A DNA stretch of 64,000 nucleotides. It comes from Dyella sp. AtDHG13 (GTDB lineage Bacteria; Pseudomonadota; Gammaproteobacteria; Xanthomonadales; Rhodanobacteraceae). Every line of letters starts with the position of its first letter. Positions within the stretch are counted from its first letter, which is position 1. Both the position numbers and the translations under genes were made by a program. The notes beneath the pieces are model-generated. The model ran no database searches. It saw only the letters and a list, made by a program, of their open reading frames with translations, and was not told where the DNA came from. This document shows, in pieces, positions 28,299-36,861 of this stretch. The DNA is taken from positions 124,001 through 188,000 of the forward strand of contig NZ_QICJ01000012.1 in NCBI RefSeq assembly GCF_003201105.1. Reading direction: 5' to 3'.

Positions 28299-30197
28299 AT
28301 GCGTACAGGGGCCAACTCCCGGACGGTGCAATGGTGGCGTCGCACGTCGCTGATGCAGCGGCTCGCGCTGGTCGCCCTGGTGCCCACCCTGGTGACGGCC
28401 ACGCTGCTGGTCGCCATGCTCGCGCCGCAGCAGTTGATGACCTTGCGCGGCATGGCGCAGAACACCGCCGACGCCATCGCCACCCAGGCCGCCTCGGTGA
28501 CCGCCGCGCCACTGCGCGACATGCAGCGGCGCGAGCTGGTGCGCATCGCCGAATCCATCGGCGACCTGCCCCACGTCGCCCGCGTGCAGATCCGCGCCGC
28601 CGACGGCGAGATCCTGGCCGACAGCCTGGGCCGCAGCGGCGCCGACAACGGCGAAAGCCTGACGGTGGTGCGCGACGTGGTGGATACCGACCGCCCTGGC
28701 CAGCCAGTGCTGGGCACGGTAGTGGTCGACGTGAGCCTGCGCGATGCCATCGCCATGCAGCAGGCCAGCCTTCGCCATGCGCTGCTCGCGCTGGTCATCA
28801 GCCTGGTGGTGGCGGCGATCATCGCGTGGCAGGCCGCGCGCTGGATCAGCGCGCCGCTGCGCCGCCTCGTGGACGCCGTGCACCAGCTCGGCCGCGGCGA
28901 TCGCCATGTGGAGGTGGAAGTCACCGACCAGACCGAGATCGGCGAACTGCAACGGGGCTTCAACAGCGCCGCCATGGCCTTGTTCGACGTGCAGCGCGGC
29001 ATGGAGCGCGAGATCGAGCACGCCACCGTCGAACTGGCGCGCAAGAACGCCGCGCTCGAAGCCGCCAGCGTGGCCAAGGCGCGCTTCCTCGCCGCCGCAT
29101 CCCACGACCTGCGCCAGCCGCTGTATGCGCTGACGCTGTTCTCCTCGGCCCTGGCGGAGGACGAGCGCGATCCCATCCGCCTGGATCGCATCGCGCACAT
29201 CCAGGAGTGCGTGGAAGCGCTCGATCACCTGTTCAGCGAGCTGCTCGACCTGTCGCGCCTGGAAACCGGCGCCATGCAGATCGACATCGCCGAGTTCCCG
29301 CTCGACCACGTGTTCCAGGAAGTGAGCCGCAACTTCCGCATGATCGCCGAGCAGCACGGCCTGCGCCTGATCATGCGCGCCACGGATCTGTGGGTACGCA
29401 GCGACCGCACGATGCTCTCGCGCATCCTCAACAACCTGGTGAGCAACGCGCTGCGCTACACCAGCCGCGGCGGCGTGCTGGTGGTGGCGCGGCGCCGCGA
29501 CGACGGCACCGTGCGCGTGGACGTATGGGATACCGGCAGCGGCATCGCGCCGGAACACCAGGTGCGCGTCTTCGACGAGTTCTATCGGGTGGAATGCCAC
29601 GGCAACGAACACGACACCAGCCGCCGACGTGGCCTGGGCCTGGGGCTGGCGACCGTGCAGCGCCTGGCCGAACTGCTGGACACGCGCGTGCAGCTCAAAT
29701 CCAAGCCGGGCCACGGCAGCGTCTTCAGCTTCCACCTGCCTGAAGTGCCCGCGCAGCAGATCCCGCCCGCGGGCGCGCATGAGCCGCTGGCCGACGTATC
29801 GGGCATGCGCGTGCTGGTGATCGACGACGAACCGGCCATCCTGTCCGGCATCCGCTATCTGCTGGCCAGCTGGGGCTGCAAGGTGGCGGTGGCCGAAGAT
29901 CGCGTGCAGGCCTTGCAGGCCGCGGAGGAATGGAACGAGCCGCCGGACATCGTCATTTCCGACCTGCGCCTGCGCGACGGCGAAAGCGGCCTGGATGTGC
30001 TCGCCGCGCTGGATGCGCATTACCAGATCGACGGCAACCCGCCCTTCCCTCGCCTGCTCATCACCGGCGAAACACGCAGCGACCGGTTGCGCGAAATCAT
30101 GGCCGCGCGCATTCCCGTGCTCTACAAGCCCGTATCGCCGGAGCAACTGCGCGAGGCGCTGATGGTGGCCTGGAGCGCGTCGCGCGCCGCGGCCTGA
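28299..30197 (+). CDS. Hybrid sensor histidine kinase with receiver domain
   Basis: A 632-residue membrane kinase. Membrane segments lie at about 20-40 and 160-178, enclosing a periplasmic sensor region, then HAMP (about 178-235), HisKA with His269 in SHDLRQPL, HATPase (about 330-490) and a C-terminal receiver domain with phospho-acceptor Asp555 (ISDLRL). The SHDLRQPL H-box is the form found in NahK/PA1976-like kinases that often cross-talk with orphan LuxR-type regulators. Start ATG 28299 follows AAGGGGAT. A LuxR-type regulator and a second kinase lie nearby. Its signal is unknown. Confidence 0.9.
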   Translation: MRTGANSRTVQWWRRTSLMQRLALVALVPTLVTATLLVAMLAPQQLMTLRGMAQNTADAIATQAASVTAAPLRDMQRRELVRIAESIGDLPHVARVQIRAADGEILADSLGRSGADNGESLTVVRDVVDTDRPGQPVLGTVVVDVSLRDAIAMQQASLRHALLALVISLVVAAIIAWQAARWISAPLRRLVDAVHQLGRGDRHVEVEVTDQTEIGELQRGFNSAAMALFDVQRGMEREIEHATVELARKNAALEAASVAKARFLAAASHDLRQPLYALTLFSSALAEDERDPIRLDRIAHIQECVEALDHLFSELLDLSRLETGAMQIDIAEFPLDHVFQEVSRNFRMIAEQHGLRLIMRATDLWVRSDRTMLSRILNNLVSNALRYTSRGGVLVVARRRDDGTVRVDVWDTGSGIAPEHQVRVFDEFYRVECHGNEHDTSRRRGLGLGLATVQRLAELLDTRVQLKSKPGHGSVFSFHLPEVPAQQIPPAGAHEPLADVSGMRVLVIDDEPAILSGIRYLLASWGCKVAVAEDRVQALQAAEEWNEPPDIVISDLRLRDGESGLDVLAALDAHYQIDGNPPFPRLLITGETRSDRLREIMAARIPVLYKPVSPEQLREALMVAWSASRAAA

Positions 30198-31934
30198 TCA
30201 GGGCCTGGGCGCCACGCGACGGGCAAGCACGCGGTCGGCGGGCAGGAAGCGGTTGAAGAGATCGTCCACGAAGTCGCCGCTGGGTGCGTCGTTGCGCGCG
30301 CCGCCGGTGACGTACAGGCCTTGCCAGTGCAGGCGGCGCTCGCCGCCGACGTCGCTGGCCTGCAACCGCTCGACGAAAGCGCGCAGGCCACGCTGCACGC
30401 CGTACAGCGACTGCAGGAAGGCGAACGCCTCGCGGCGACGATGCGGATCATGCTCGGTCGCCAGCACGGCCAGCGCCGCCGACACCAGCTTTCCGGCCAC
30501 CACGTCCGCCTGGACGTCCAGGCGCCCATCCGGCACGCCCTCGCGACTCTGGAAACCCTTGCGCCAGCCCAGCACGCGACGGAATACCGAGCTGGGCAAG
30601 GCCGCGCGGAAGGCGGCATGGCCCGGCAATCCTTCCAGCCCGGTCACTACGACGTAGACGGGCAGCTGCAACTGGAGCCGGCGCGTGGCCTCGTCGGCAA
30701 GCCGGCGCAGTCGATCGGCATACGAAGCCACCGCGCCTTCCGGTTCGCGCAGGCTCTGTGCCGCCACGCAGATGACCATGCCGTCCAGCGGCAGCTTGCG
30801 GCGCTCCCGGGCGAGCAGCGACAAGGCCTTCGACCACGGCGCATCGCCATCGCCGATGGCGGCGTGCGGATGCGACAGGCGCGGCCCCGGTTCAACGGCC
30901 ACCAGTGCGCGGAACACCCACCAATGCCAGGGCTGCGCATCGTTGGCGCGCGAGTGTTCCCGCGCGTGCGGCGCGGCGGCAGCCGCCTGCAACAGCGAAC
31001 GCACGTCGGCTGGGCTGTCGCCGACGAACAGCAGCCAGGGATGTCGCGACAACTGCCGCCATTCGCCCCGCCGCCGGAACGGATGAAGGATCGCGCCACG
31101 CAGGCGGCGCGCGGCATCCCTCACCGCCGCCGACAGGCTGCCGATGCCATAGCCGGAATCCGTGCTGTCGGCCACGCGCGTATGCGCGCGCATCATCACC
31201 AGCGACTGCCAGGCCAGCGCGCCGACCCAGCCAATCACGCCCAGCACGGCCAGCACGATGCCACCCAGGAACCACGCCTGCTCCGAAATGGCCTGGCTGA
31301 AGACCGGCGCCACAAAAGCCACGAACACCAGCAGCACCACGAGCGCGGCGACCAGCTGCGCCAGCCGGCGTCCTATCCATGTTCCCGGCAGGCGCAGCAC
31401 CGGCGAGCCGGGCGTCATGTATGGCTGCGGCGTCACCGATTCGCGCTGCAGCGACTGCAGCACGGCAGCCGCGCCGGTGCTGGCCGGGCAGTAAAGCGCC
31501 TTGATGCGGCCCAGCTCGCCGCTGTCGCCCTGCTCGTAGTAGTACTGGCCGCGGAAGCCGAGCAGCAGCGCCATGCCGAAGACTTCGCGCACTTCTTCCT
31601 CGTCGCTGCCCAGGCGGCCAAGCTGGTCGAAGAATTCCGTAGCGGCGCCGCCGGTGCGGTAGAGCACGTGCTGCAGCGTGCCGACCTGGTTGCCCCAGCC
31701 GCCTCGCCGCATCGCCAGCTCGTCCAGCCAGGCGATGGCCGCGAAGGCCGCCAGCTCCACCTCCGCCAGCGGCTTGCCGCGCGCGAACGCGGCGCCGCGC
31801 GCCTGCTCCACCAGCGCAAGCGCGCGAGCGTGTACGGACGGCCATTCGTCGTCAGGGAGATTCTGGCTTGCCGCCTGCTCGTCGATCAGCAAGCCATAGG
31901 CAAACAAAGGTGCGAAACATTCCAGCAGCCGCAT
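30198..31934 (-). CDS. TssL (DotU/IcmH)-TssM (IcmF)-like fusion protein, orphan
   Basis: A 578-residue protein joining two parts of the type VI secretion membrane complex in one chain. Residues 1-165 are DotU/TssL-like (AAIAWLDELAM near 65-74, GGAATEFFDQLGRL near 95-108, LLLGFRGQYYYEQGDSGEL near 123-141). Two membrane segments follow (about 190-212 and 222-247). Residues 290-578 match the cytoplasmic NTPase-like part of TssM: PVYVVVTGLEGLPG near 425-438 and the end motif LYVTGGA near 540. The Walker A position (about 304-316) and the usual T-K-x-D position (TGLE) are degenerate. The large periplasmic TssM region is missing. No other T6SS genes are in the window. Confidence 0.8.
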   Translation of the reverse strand: MRLLECFAPLFAYGLLIDEQAASQNLPDDEWPSVHARALALVEQARGAAFARGKPLAEVELAAFAAIAWLDELAMRRGGWGNQVGTLQHVLYRTGGAATEFFDQLGRLGSDEEEVREVFGMALLLGFRGQYYYEQGDSGELGRIKALYCPASTGAAAVLQSLQRESVTPQPYMTPGSPVLRLPGTWIGRRLAQLVAALVVLLVFVAFVAPVFSQAISEQAWFLGGIVLAVLGVIGWVGALAWQSLVMMRAHTRVADSTDSGYGIGSLSAAVRDAARRLRGAILHPFRRRGEWRQLSRHPWLLFVGDSPADVRSLLQAAAAAPHAREHSRANDAQPWHWWVFRALVAVEPGPRLSHPHAAIGDGDAPWSKALSLLARERRKLPLDGMVICVAAQSLREPEGAVASYADRLRRLADEATRRLQLQLPVYVVVTGLEGLPGHAAFRAALPSSVFRRVLGWRKGFQSREGVPDGRLDVQADVVAGKLVSAALAVLATEHDPHRRREAFAFLQSLYGVQRGLRAFVERLQASDVGGERRLHWQGLYVTGGARNDAPSGDFVDDLFNRFLPADRVLARRVAPRP

Positions 31935-32508
31935 GGCATCGATAGCCGTCAGAGCCTATTGCGTGTTGCTCCATGGCCCCGGCCGGAACACCCTGTGCCT
32001 GCCGGGGGACGCGCGCCGAAGTCTACGACGATACATGTCGCCGTGCAGGCCAACGGGCGCACGGGGCGAAGCCCCGCATGGAAGAGAAGAAGCCGCCCCG
32101 TGCGGGGAAGAAGGAGCCATCCGTGGCAAGCCACCGATCGGCGCAGGCGTCATGCCGCGCATGCCGGAGGTTCCAAAGCGTTGGGAAGGGGCTGGGCGCA
32201 ACACGCCATCGGCGAGCCGATCACACCGGGCGTGTCGCTCATGTCGTGCCGGAACCTCCGGTGCCGCCAACGGGACGCGCCAGCGTGCGCATCCCGCGCT
32301 GTCCCTGCATGCACCGGAGCGCAGCGCCCATGAGCGACTCCCCCATCGCGGTGGATGAATTTTCACGATCAAACGACAGACCGGCCATATCTCGTTGAGG
32401 CTATGTCGTTCGTACGCTCCTTGAGGTTGCCGTGCGCACAGGCTGGGGCTATGTTGCGCAAGCCGGATGTGCGGCGATGGGAGAGCCGCAGGCGCCATGG
32501 GGAACGAC
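31935..32508. other. Intergenic region with nested inverted repeats upstream of the response regulator
   Basis: About 570 bp without a credible gene between the divergent TssL-TssM-like gene and the response regulator gene. The central part is rich in inverted repeats: an 8-bp pair at 32061-32068 and 32094-32101 with alternative short hairpins inside it, and a nested three-stem structure at 32164-32261. Short open frames through it have no motif or ribosome binding site. Confidence 0.55.
32164..32261. other. Candidate structured RNA element
   Basis: Three nested perfect stems: 11 bp (32164-32174 with 32251-32261), 7 bp (32201-32207 with 32229-32235) and 5 bp (32208-32212 with 32217-32221, loop CGAG). 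The structure lies about 250 nt before the response regulator start. It could be a leader structure, a small RNA or a dispersed repeat. No T-run follows either end, so it is not an ordinary terminator. Confidence 0.4.
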
Positions 32509-33192
32509 ATGCGCATATTGATCGCAGACGACCATCGACTCATCGTCGAAGGGGTCAAGCTCAAGCTGGCCGAGCTTGGGTCGGACACGAGTTTTGTCAC
32601 GGCCATGGACATGGCGGAACTTCGCGAAGCGATCCATTCGCCCGAGGCCTCGTCGCTGTCGCTCGCGCTCATCGACCTGGCCATGCCCGGCGTGCAGGGC
32701 AGCGAGCATCTGGCCGAGGTGATCGAGCATCTCCCGCAGGTTCCCGTGATGGTGCTGTCCGGCTCCGAGGACGGCGCACTGATGAAGAGCCTGCTGGCCA
32801 TGGGCGTGCAGGGTTTCATTCCCAAGGCCTATTCGCCCGACGTGATGCTGTCCGCCGTGCGCCTGGTGTTGTCCGGCGGCATCTACGTGCCGCCCCTGAT
32901 GCTGCAGGAACGCCCGGACGGCGCGGCCTCCGCACCGGCACCGAGCGTGGCGGCGCAGGCGCCGGCCAACGCGGCCGATTCGCTGGAAGAGCGGCTGCGC
33001 AAGCTGCTCACCGAACGCCAGATCGACGTGCTGCGGCTGCTTTCGCAGGGCAAGCCGAACAAGCTCATCGCCCGTGACCTGGGCATCAGCGAAGGCACGG
33101 TGAAGATTCACCTTGCTGCCATCTTCCGCGCGCTCAATGTACGCAACCGGGTGGAAGCCGTGGTTGCATCGCGCCGCATCAGCGGCCTTTGA
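32509..33192 (+). CDS. LuxR/NarL-type response regulator
   Basis: A 227-residue two-component regulator. The receiver domain (1-120) has the acidic pair DD at 7-8, phospho-acceptor Asp56 (ALIDLAMPG) and Lys near 105 (FIPKAYSPD). An Ala-rich linker (about 132-155) joins it to a LuxR-type helix-turn-helix (about 160-222, LTERQIDVLRLLSQGKPNKLIARDLGIS). The start at 32509 is preferred (GGGGAACGAC upstream); an ATG at 32497 would add four residues. A PhnD-like gene follows 64 bp downstream. Partner kinases are probably among the two nearby SHxxRQPL-type kinases. Confidence 0.9.
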   Translation: MRILIADDHRLIVEGVKLKLAELGSDTSFVTAMDMAELREAIHSPEASSLSLALIDLAMPGVQGSEHLAEVIEHLPQVPVMVLSGSEDGALMKSLLAMGVQGFIPKAYSPDVMLSAVRLVLSGGIYVPPLMLQERPDGAASAPAPSVAAQAPANAADSLEERLRKLLTERQIDVLRLLSQGKPNKLIARDLGISEGTVKIHLAAIFRALNVRNRVEAVVASRRISGL

Positions 33193-33256
33193 CCGGCTTC
33201 ATCGCCAACGCCAGCCCATGTTCGCAGGGATGCTCTGATCTATTCGGGGTCACGCC

Positions 33257-34318
33257 GTGCCGAAGGACAGGATCGCAAGCCAACGCAGCAAGACCCGCAC
33301 GGCACGCTTCGCGGGGATGAGGGTGGCGTGGCTGCTTGTGCTGCTCCTGCTCGGCGCACCGGCGGTGTGCGCGGACCAGACGCAGGCCACGGGGCATATC
33401 AATGCCCTGACCTTCGGCATCCTGCCGATCGGCGGTCCTTCCGAGTCGCTCGCCGCCTGGCGCCCGATGCTCGACGACCTGAGCCACACGCTGCACCTGC
33501 CCATCCGCAGCCTGTCGGTCAGCACGTATGAAGGGTTGGGCGAGGCCATGGCCGAGGAGCGCGTGGACTTTGCCTTCGTATCCGGCCGGCTGGCGCTGGA
33601 CGCAGTGATCCACGACCGCATGCAGGTGATCGCCCAGCTGACCCGCAGCAACGGTTCGCGCGGCTATTACTCGGTATTGCTCGTACCCCGCGATTCGCCG
33701 CTGCAAAGCCTGGACGACCTGTACAAGCAGCCGGGCAAGCTGCGCTATGCGCGCGGCGAAGTGCTCTCGGTTTCCGGCTACCTCGTACCCGAGACGCAGG
33801 TGTTCGCCAATCGCCGGCTGGACTCGGATACGTTCTTCGCCAACGTATCTGTCGACAATCACCAGAACAACGCGCTCGCCGTCGCCAACAACGAGGCCGA
33901 CGTCGCCACCAACAACACGGCCGACATGGAGCGCTTCGCGGAGCGCTTTCCCGATCAGTACGCGCGCGTGCGCGTGCTATGGACGTCCAGCCTGATTCCG
34001 CATGCGGTGGTGGTGATACGCACCGACCTTCCCGCCGACCTGCGCCAGCGCGTCGCCGCCGCGTTGACCTCTTATGCCAAGGGCAGGAATGCCCAGGCCG
34101 AGCTGGCGAAACTGCATCTGATCCACGACATCAGCGGCTTCATGCCCGCCGGCAACGAGACGCTGGTGCCCTTCGCCGATATCGAGTTCAACCTCGACCG
34201 CCGCCGCGCCTACAGCGCGCAATGGGTGAGCGACGCCGCCATGCAGGCGCGGCTGAAAAAGATCGATGCCGAACACGAGGCGCTGGTGCGCCAGTTGATG
34301 GCGCCCAGCTCCCCCTGA
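33257..34318 (+). CDS. PhnD-like phosphate/phosphonate-type substrate-binding protein
   Basis: A 353-residue exported protein of the PhnD family (phosphate/phosphite/phosphonate ABC-type binding proteins). A hydrophobic export segment spans about 23-37, then two lobes: LTFGILPIGGPSESLAAWRPML (about 50-71), VDFAFVSGRLALD (about 108-120) and NNEADVATNNTADMERF near 210-226. The start is GTG at 33257; ATG at 33317 is a shorter option that keeps the signal sequence. No ABC permease or ATPase gene adjoins it, and it sits among two-component genes, so it may serve as a periplasmic sensor partner rather than a transporter subunit. Confidence 0.82.
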   Translation: MPKDRIASQRSKTRTARFAGMRVAWLLVLLLLGAPAVCADQTQATGHINALTFGILPIGGPSESLAAWRPMLDDLSHTLHLPIRSLSVSTYEGLGEAMAEERVDFAFVSGRLALDAVIHDRMQVIAQLTRSNGSRGYYSVLLVPRDSPLQSLDDLYKQPGKLRYARGEVLSVSGYLVPETQVFANRRLDSDTFFANVSVDNHQNNALAVANNEADVATNNTADMERFAERFPDQYARVRVLWTSSLIPHAVVVIRTDLPADLRQRVAAALTSYAKGRNAQAELAKLHLIHDISGFMPAGNETLVPFADIEFNLDRRRAYSAQWVSDAAMQARLKKIDAEHEALVRQLMAPSSP

Positions 34319-34330
34319 ACACCGCCCGCC

Positions 34331-34855
34331 TCAGTGGCCGGGCATGTCCTTGATGTTGAACGTCTGGCCATTGGCCATGACCATGTCGCCCGGCTTCTGC
34401 CCGGCCGCGCACTGGCCGACCCAGTGGCCGGTGCTGGTCATGGTCATGTCGGCATGGCCCATGATGGCGGGGTTGTAGGTGATGTGGCCCTGCGTGGAAT
34501 AGGCGCTGTCACCCTGGTAGGTGGTTTCGCTGTGGCTGGTCATGTTGACCGCGCCGTTGGGCGTGTCGATCTTGCAGACGGCGTCGGTCACGACCTTGTT
34601 GCCGCCCTGCACGTCGATGTTGAACTTGCTGCACATCTGGCCGCTCATGTGCGTGCCCATCTTGTACATCGCCGCGTCGGTCTCGGCGTCGAGGCAGAAC
34701 TTGGTCGTCTGGGGCTGGCCGCCCATGCCGGAGGTCTGCATTTCCCACAGGCCCGGCTTGCGCTTGGGCAGGTTGGCGGGAATATCCTGCGCCAGGGCGG
34801 CACCGGCCAGACCCAGCAGGGAAACAGCGATCAACCAGCGACAACGTGAGGACAT
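34331..34855 (-). CDS. DUF3617 family exported protein
   Basis: A 174-residue protein with a Sec signal peptide (about 1-22, ending ALAQ) and the DUF3617 domain. Recognisable are PGLWEMQTSGMGGQPQ near 34-49, the CLDAETDAAM block and spaced cysteines (including C near 79 and 145) that may form disulfides. The family is periplasmic and uncharacterised, common in Xanthomonadales and Sphingomonads. The ATG at 34855 places the signal peptide at the N terminus. It converges with the PhnD-like gene, 12 bp between stops. Confidence 0.85.
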   Translation of the reverse strand: MSSRCRWLIAVSLLGLAGAALAQDIPANLPKRKPGLWEMQTSGMGGQPQTTKFCLDAETDAAMYKMGTHMSGQMCSKFNIDVQGGNKVVTDAVCKIDTPNGAVNMTSHSETTYQGDSAYSTQGHITYNPAIMGHADMTMTSTGHWVGQCAAGQKPGDMVMANGQTFNIKDMPGH

Positions 34856-35207
34856 GGGGCTCTCCAATTCGCCCGGGGATGGGCGTCGGGTGGCAAGGTA
34901 GCGCCAAACGCGTTCCGCGTCATGCGGCGGGTTCCGCAATGCAGCAAGGCTCCGCTGCGAAACCCCATAGACCGTTAGCACTATGGCGCCTCGCGCTAGA
35001 ACGAAGTGCGTATCGAAGGGGTGGAACGGTTTCTTTTAGAGTGCGAACCAGGGCGACTCCGTGCCGCGGCGCGCCCGATGGACCTTTTGACCCCTGACTA
35101 CCGGATTCCGCCTCATGCCGTTCATCGGCGTCTGCCAGCCACAAGGACCACGGAAGCGACGCACAGGCTCGCGGTCGCCCCGTGGCCGCGCGCGGGAGGT
35201 GTGAGGC
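34856..35207. other. Divergent intergenic region
   Basis: About 350 bp between the divergent DUF3617 and histidine kinase genes. A perfect GGAGGT Shine-Dalgarno sequence lies at 35195-35200, seven bases before the kinase ATG. Apart from promoters that must be present, I see no gene or strong repeat in it. Confidence 0.5.
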
Positions 35208-36644
35208 ATGGAACCGCGCGCGCATCTGCTGCCACGCCTGTTCATCGATGTCGTCCTGCCCAGCACCATGGCCGCCCTGGCCCTGATCCTGGCGCTGTGC
35301 ATACAGCAGACCCACAACCTTGCCGAGCGCGTGAATGCCGCCGCCACCCTGCGGCTGTCGCGGCTGGCCGGTGAGCTGGACGCCAGCGGCGGCAGCGCGC
35401 CCACCCAGGCCACGCTGGACAGAACCCTGCAGGAAGCCCGGGAAGATCGCGTGGTGCGCGTGGAATGGCATGGCGCGGACGGAAGCCTGTGGAGCAGCGG
35501 CACCCTTTCTCCGACCAGCAGCACCACCTATCGCAGTGAGGTGCGTCCGCAGGGCAGCGCCTCGTCCTGGGTGAGCATGCAGGTCGACACGCGCCCTCTG
35601 CGGCAGGCGCAAGCCATGGTCTGGCTGCTGGGTGCGCTATGCGCGTCCGGCATTCTCGTGTTGGCGTGGCTGGCGCGCGTATCCATTCGCCATCGCGTGC
35701 TCGAACCGCTATCGCAGGTGCGCTACGCGGTGCATGAGCTGGTGAACGCGCGCCATCCGCAACTGGACAACACGCCGGCGAGCACCGAGTTCATCGAGCT
35801 GCGCAAGAGCCTGCAACGCCTGTCCGAATTGCAGGAAGAACAACGCCGCGACTGGAGCGCGATGCAGCACGACAACGCCGTCGAGGCGCTGGACCGGCTG
35901 CGCCAGAGCCAGGCGGCCACGCGCAGCAAATCGCAGTTCATCGCGCTGGTCAGCCACCACTTCCGCCAGCCGCTGCAGGCGCTGGAACTGTTTGCGGCCG
36001 GCCTGGACCAGAACGCCAGCCAGGAGCAGCAGTCGCTGTTCCAGCAGATGCGCAACAGCATTGCGTCGATGACGCGCCTGCTGGATGCGCTGCTGGAAAT
36101 CTCCCGCCTCGACGCCGGCGTGATCGCGGTGAAACCGGTCGGCTTCACCGCCGCCGAGTTGTTCATGCGCGACCGCACCTCGCTCAATCACGAGGCAGCG
36201 CGCCATCAGGTGACGCTGACCTGGCGCGGCAGCCACCATCAATTGCACAGCGATGCGGATGTCGCGGCCAGCCTGCTCTATCAGTTGGCGAGCAATGCCA
36301 TCGCCAACGCGCCCGCCGGGCGCGTGCTGATCGCTGCGCGCCGGTGCGGCCAGTCCATCCGCATCGAAGTACGCGACAACGGCACGGGCATCGCCGTGAT
36401 CCACCAACAGCGCATCTTCGAGGAATTCGTGCAATTGCAGGCCGGTGAAAGCGAACGCCGCGGCGGCTACGGGCTCGGTCTCGCCATCGCCGAACGCCTC
36501 GCCCGCCTGCTGGGCACGCGCATCGGGCTGCGCTCCGAGCCGGGGCGAGGCAGCACCTTCTGGTTCGACCTGCCGCGCATGCCGGTGATGGAGCGCCACT
36601 CCAACCCGCAGAAGCCCGCCGACTCCTGGCGACAGGCAAGCTGA
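35208..36644 (+). CDS. Sensor histidine kinase
   Basis: A 478-residue membrane kinase. Membrane segments at about 12-32 and 137-155 bracket a periplasmic region of about 100 residues. A HAMP-like linker and coiled coil (about 160-240) lead to HisKA with His250 in SHHFRQPL and the HATPase domain (about 335-455, with N, G1 and G2 boxes YQLASNAIANA, DNGTGI and GGYGLGLAIAERL). The H-box resembles that of the hybrid kinase about 7 kb upstream, so the two kinases may act on the same LuxR-type regulator between them. No receiver domain is attached. Confidence 0.9.
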   Translation: MEPRAHLLPRLFIDVVLPSTMAALALILALCIQQTHNLAERVNAAATLRLSRLAGELDASGGSAPTQATLDRTLQEAREDRVVRVEWHGADGSLWSSGTLSPTSSTTYRSEVRPQGSASSWVSMQVDTRPLRQAQAMVWLLGALCASGILVLAWLARVSIRHRVLEPLSQVRYAVHELVNARHPQLDNTPASTEFIELRKSLQRLSELQEEQRRDWSAMQHDNAVEALDRLRQSQAATRSKSQFIALVSHHFRQPLQALELFAAGLDQNASQEQQSLFQQMRNSIASMTRLLDALLEISRLDAGVIAVKPVGFTAAELFMRDRTSLNHEAARHQVTLTWRGSHHQLHSDADVAASLLYQLASNAIANAPAGRVLIAARRCGQSIRIEVRDNGTGIAVIHQQRIFEEFVQLQAGESERRGGYGLGLAIAERLARLLGTRIGLRSEPGRGSTFWFDLPRMPVMERHSNPQKPADSWRQAS

Positions 36645-36684
36645 GCCGTCGCTCGGCGGCTGGAGCACGGCCCTTTCGCCAGAC

Positions 36685-36712
36685 AAAAAAAGGCCCGCGT
36701 TTCCGCGGGTCT
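36685..36712. terminator. Terminator downstream of tRNA-Lys, likely bidirectional
   Basis: A 6-bp GC stem (36694-36699 with 36704-36709, loop TTTC). The A-run at 36685-36691 becomes a seven-T run after the stem on the minus strand, terminating the tRNA-Lys transcript. On the plus strand a weaker TCTTTCC follows and may end the kinase gene. Confidence 0.8.
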
Positions 36713-36723
36713 TTCCGCATGAT

Positions 36724-36799
36724 TGGTGGGCCGTGATGGATTCGAACCATCGACCAATAGATTAAAAGTCTACTGCTCTACCGACTGAGCTAACGGCCC
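36724..36799 (-). tRNA. tRNA-Lys (anticodon UUU)
   Basis: A 76-nt tRNA including an encoded CCA end. The acceptor stem pairs GGGCCGT with ACGGCCC, the D arm reads TTAGCTCAGTCGGTAGAGC, the anticodon loop is CTTTTAA (anticodon TTT) and the T loop is GTTCGAATC. On the minus strand a TAAAAT -10-like box lies at 36822-36827, about 25 nt before the mature 5' end. It follows queC in the same orientation. Confidence 0.97.
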
Positions 36800-36861
36800 A
36801 CGCTTGAAAAGCGAGCCCAACATTTTATGGGCTGGACGCCCCCGGCACAAGCAAGCCCCGT

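Noticed and set aside
31933-32358. Open frames through the 570-bp gap before the response regulator
   Set aside because: Arg/Pro-rich, no start signal, and disrupted composition; the DNA is better explained by inverted repeats.
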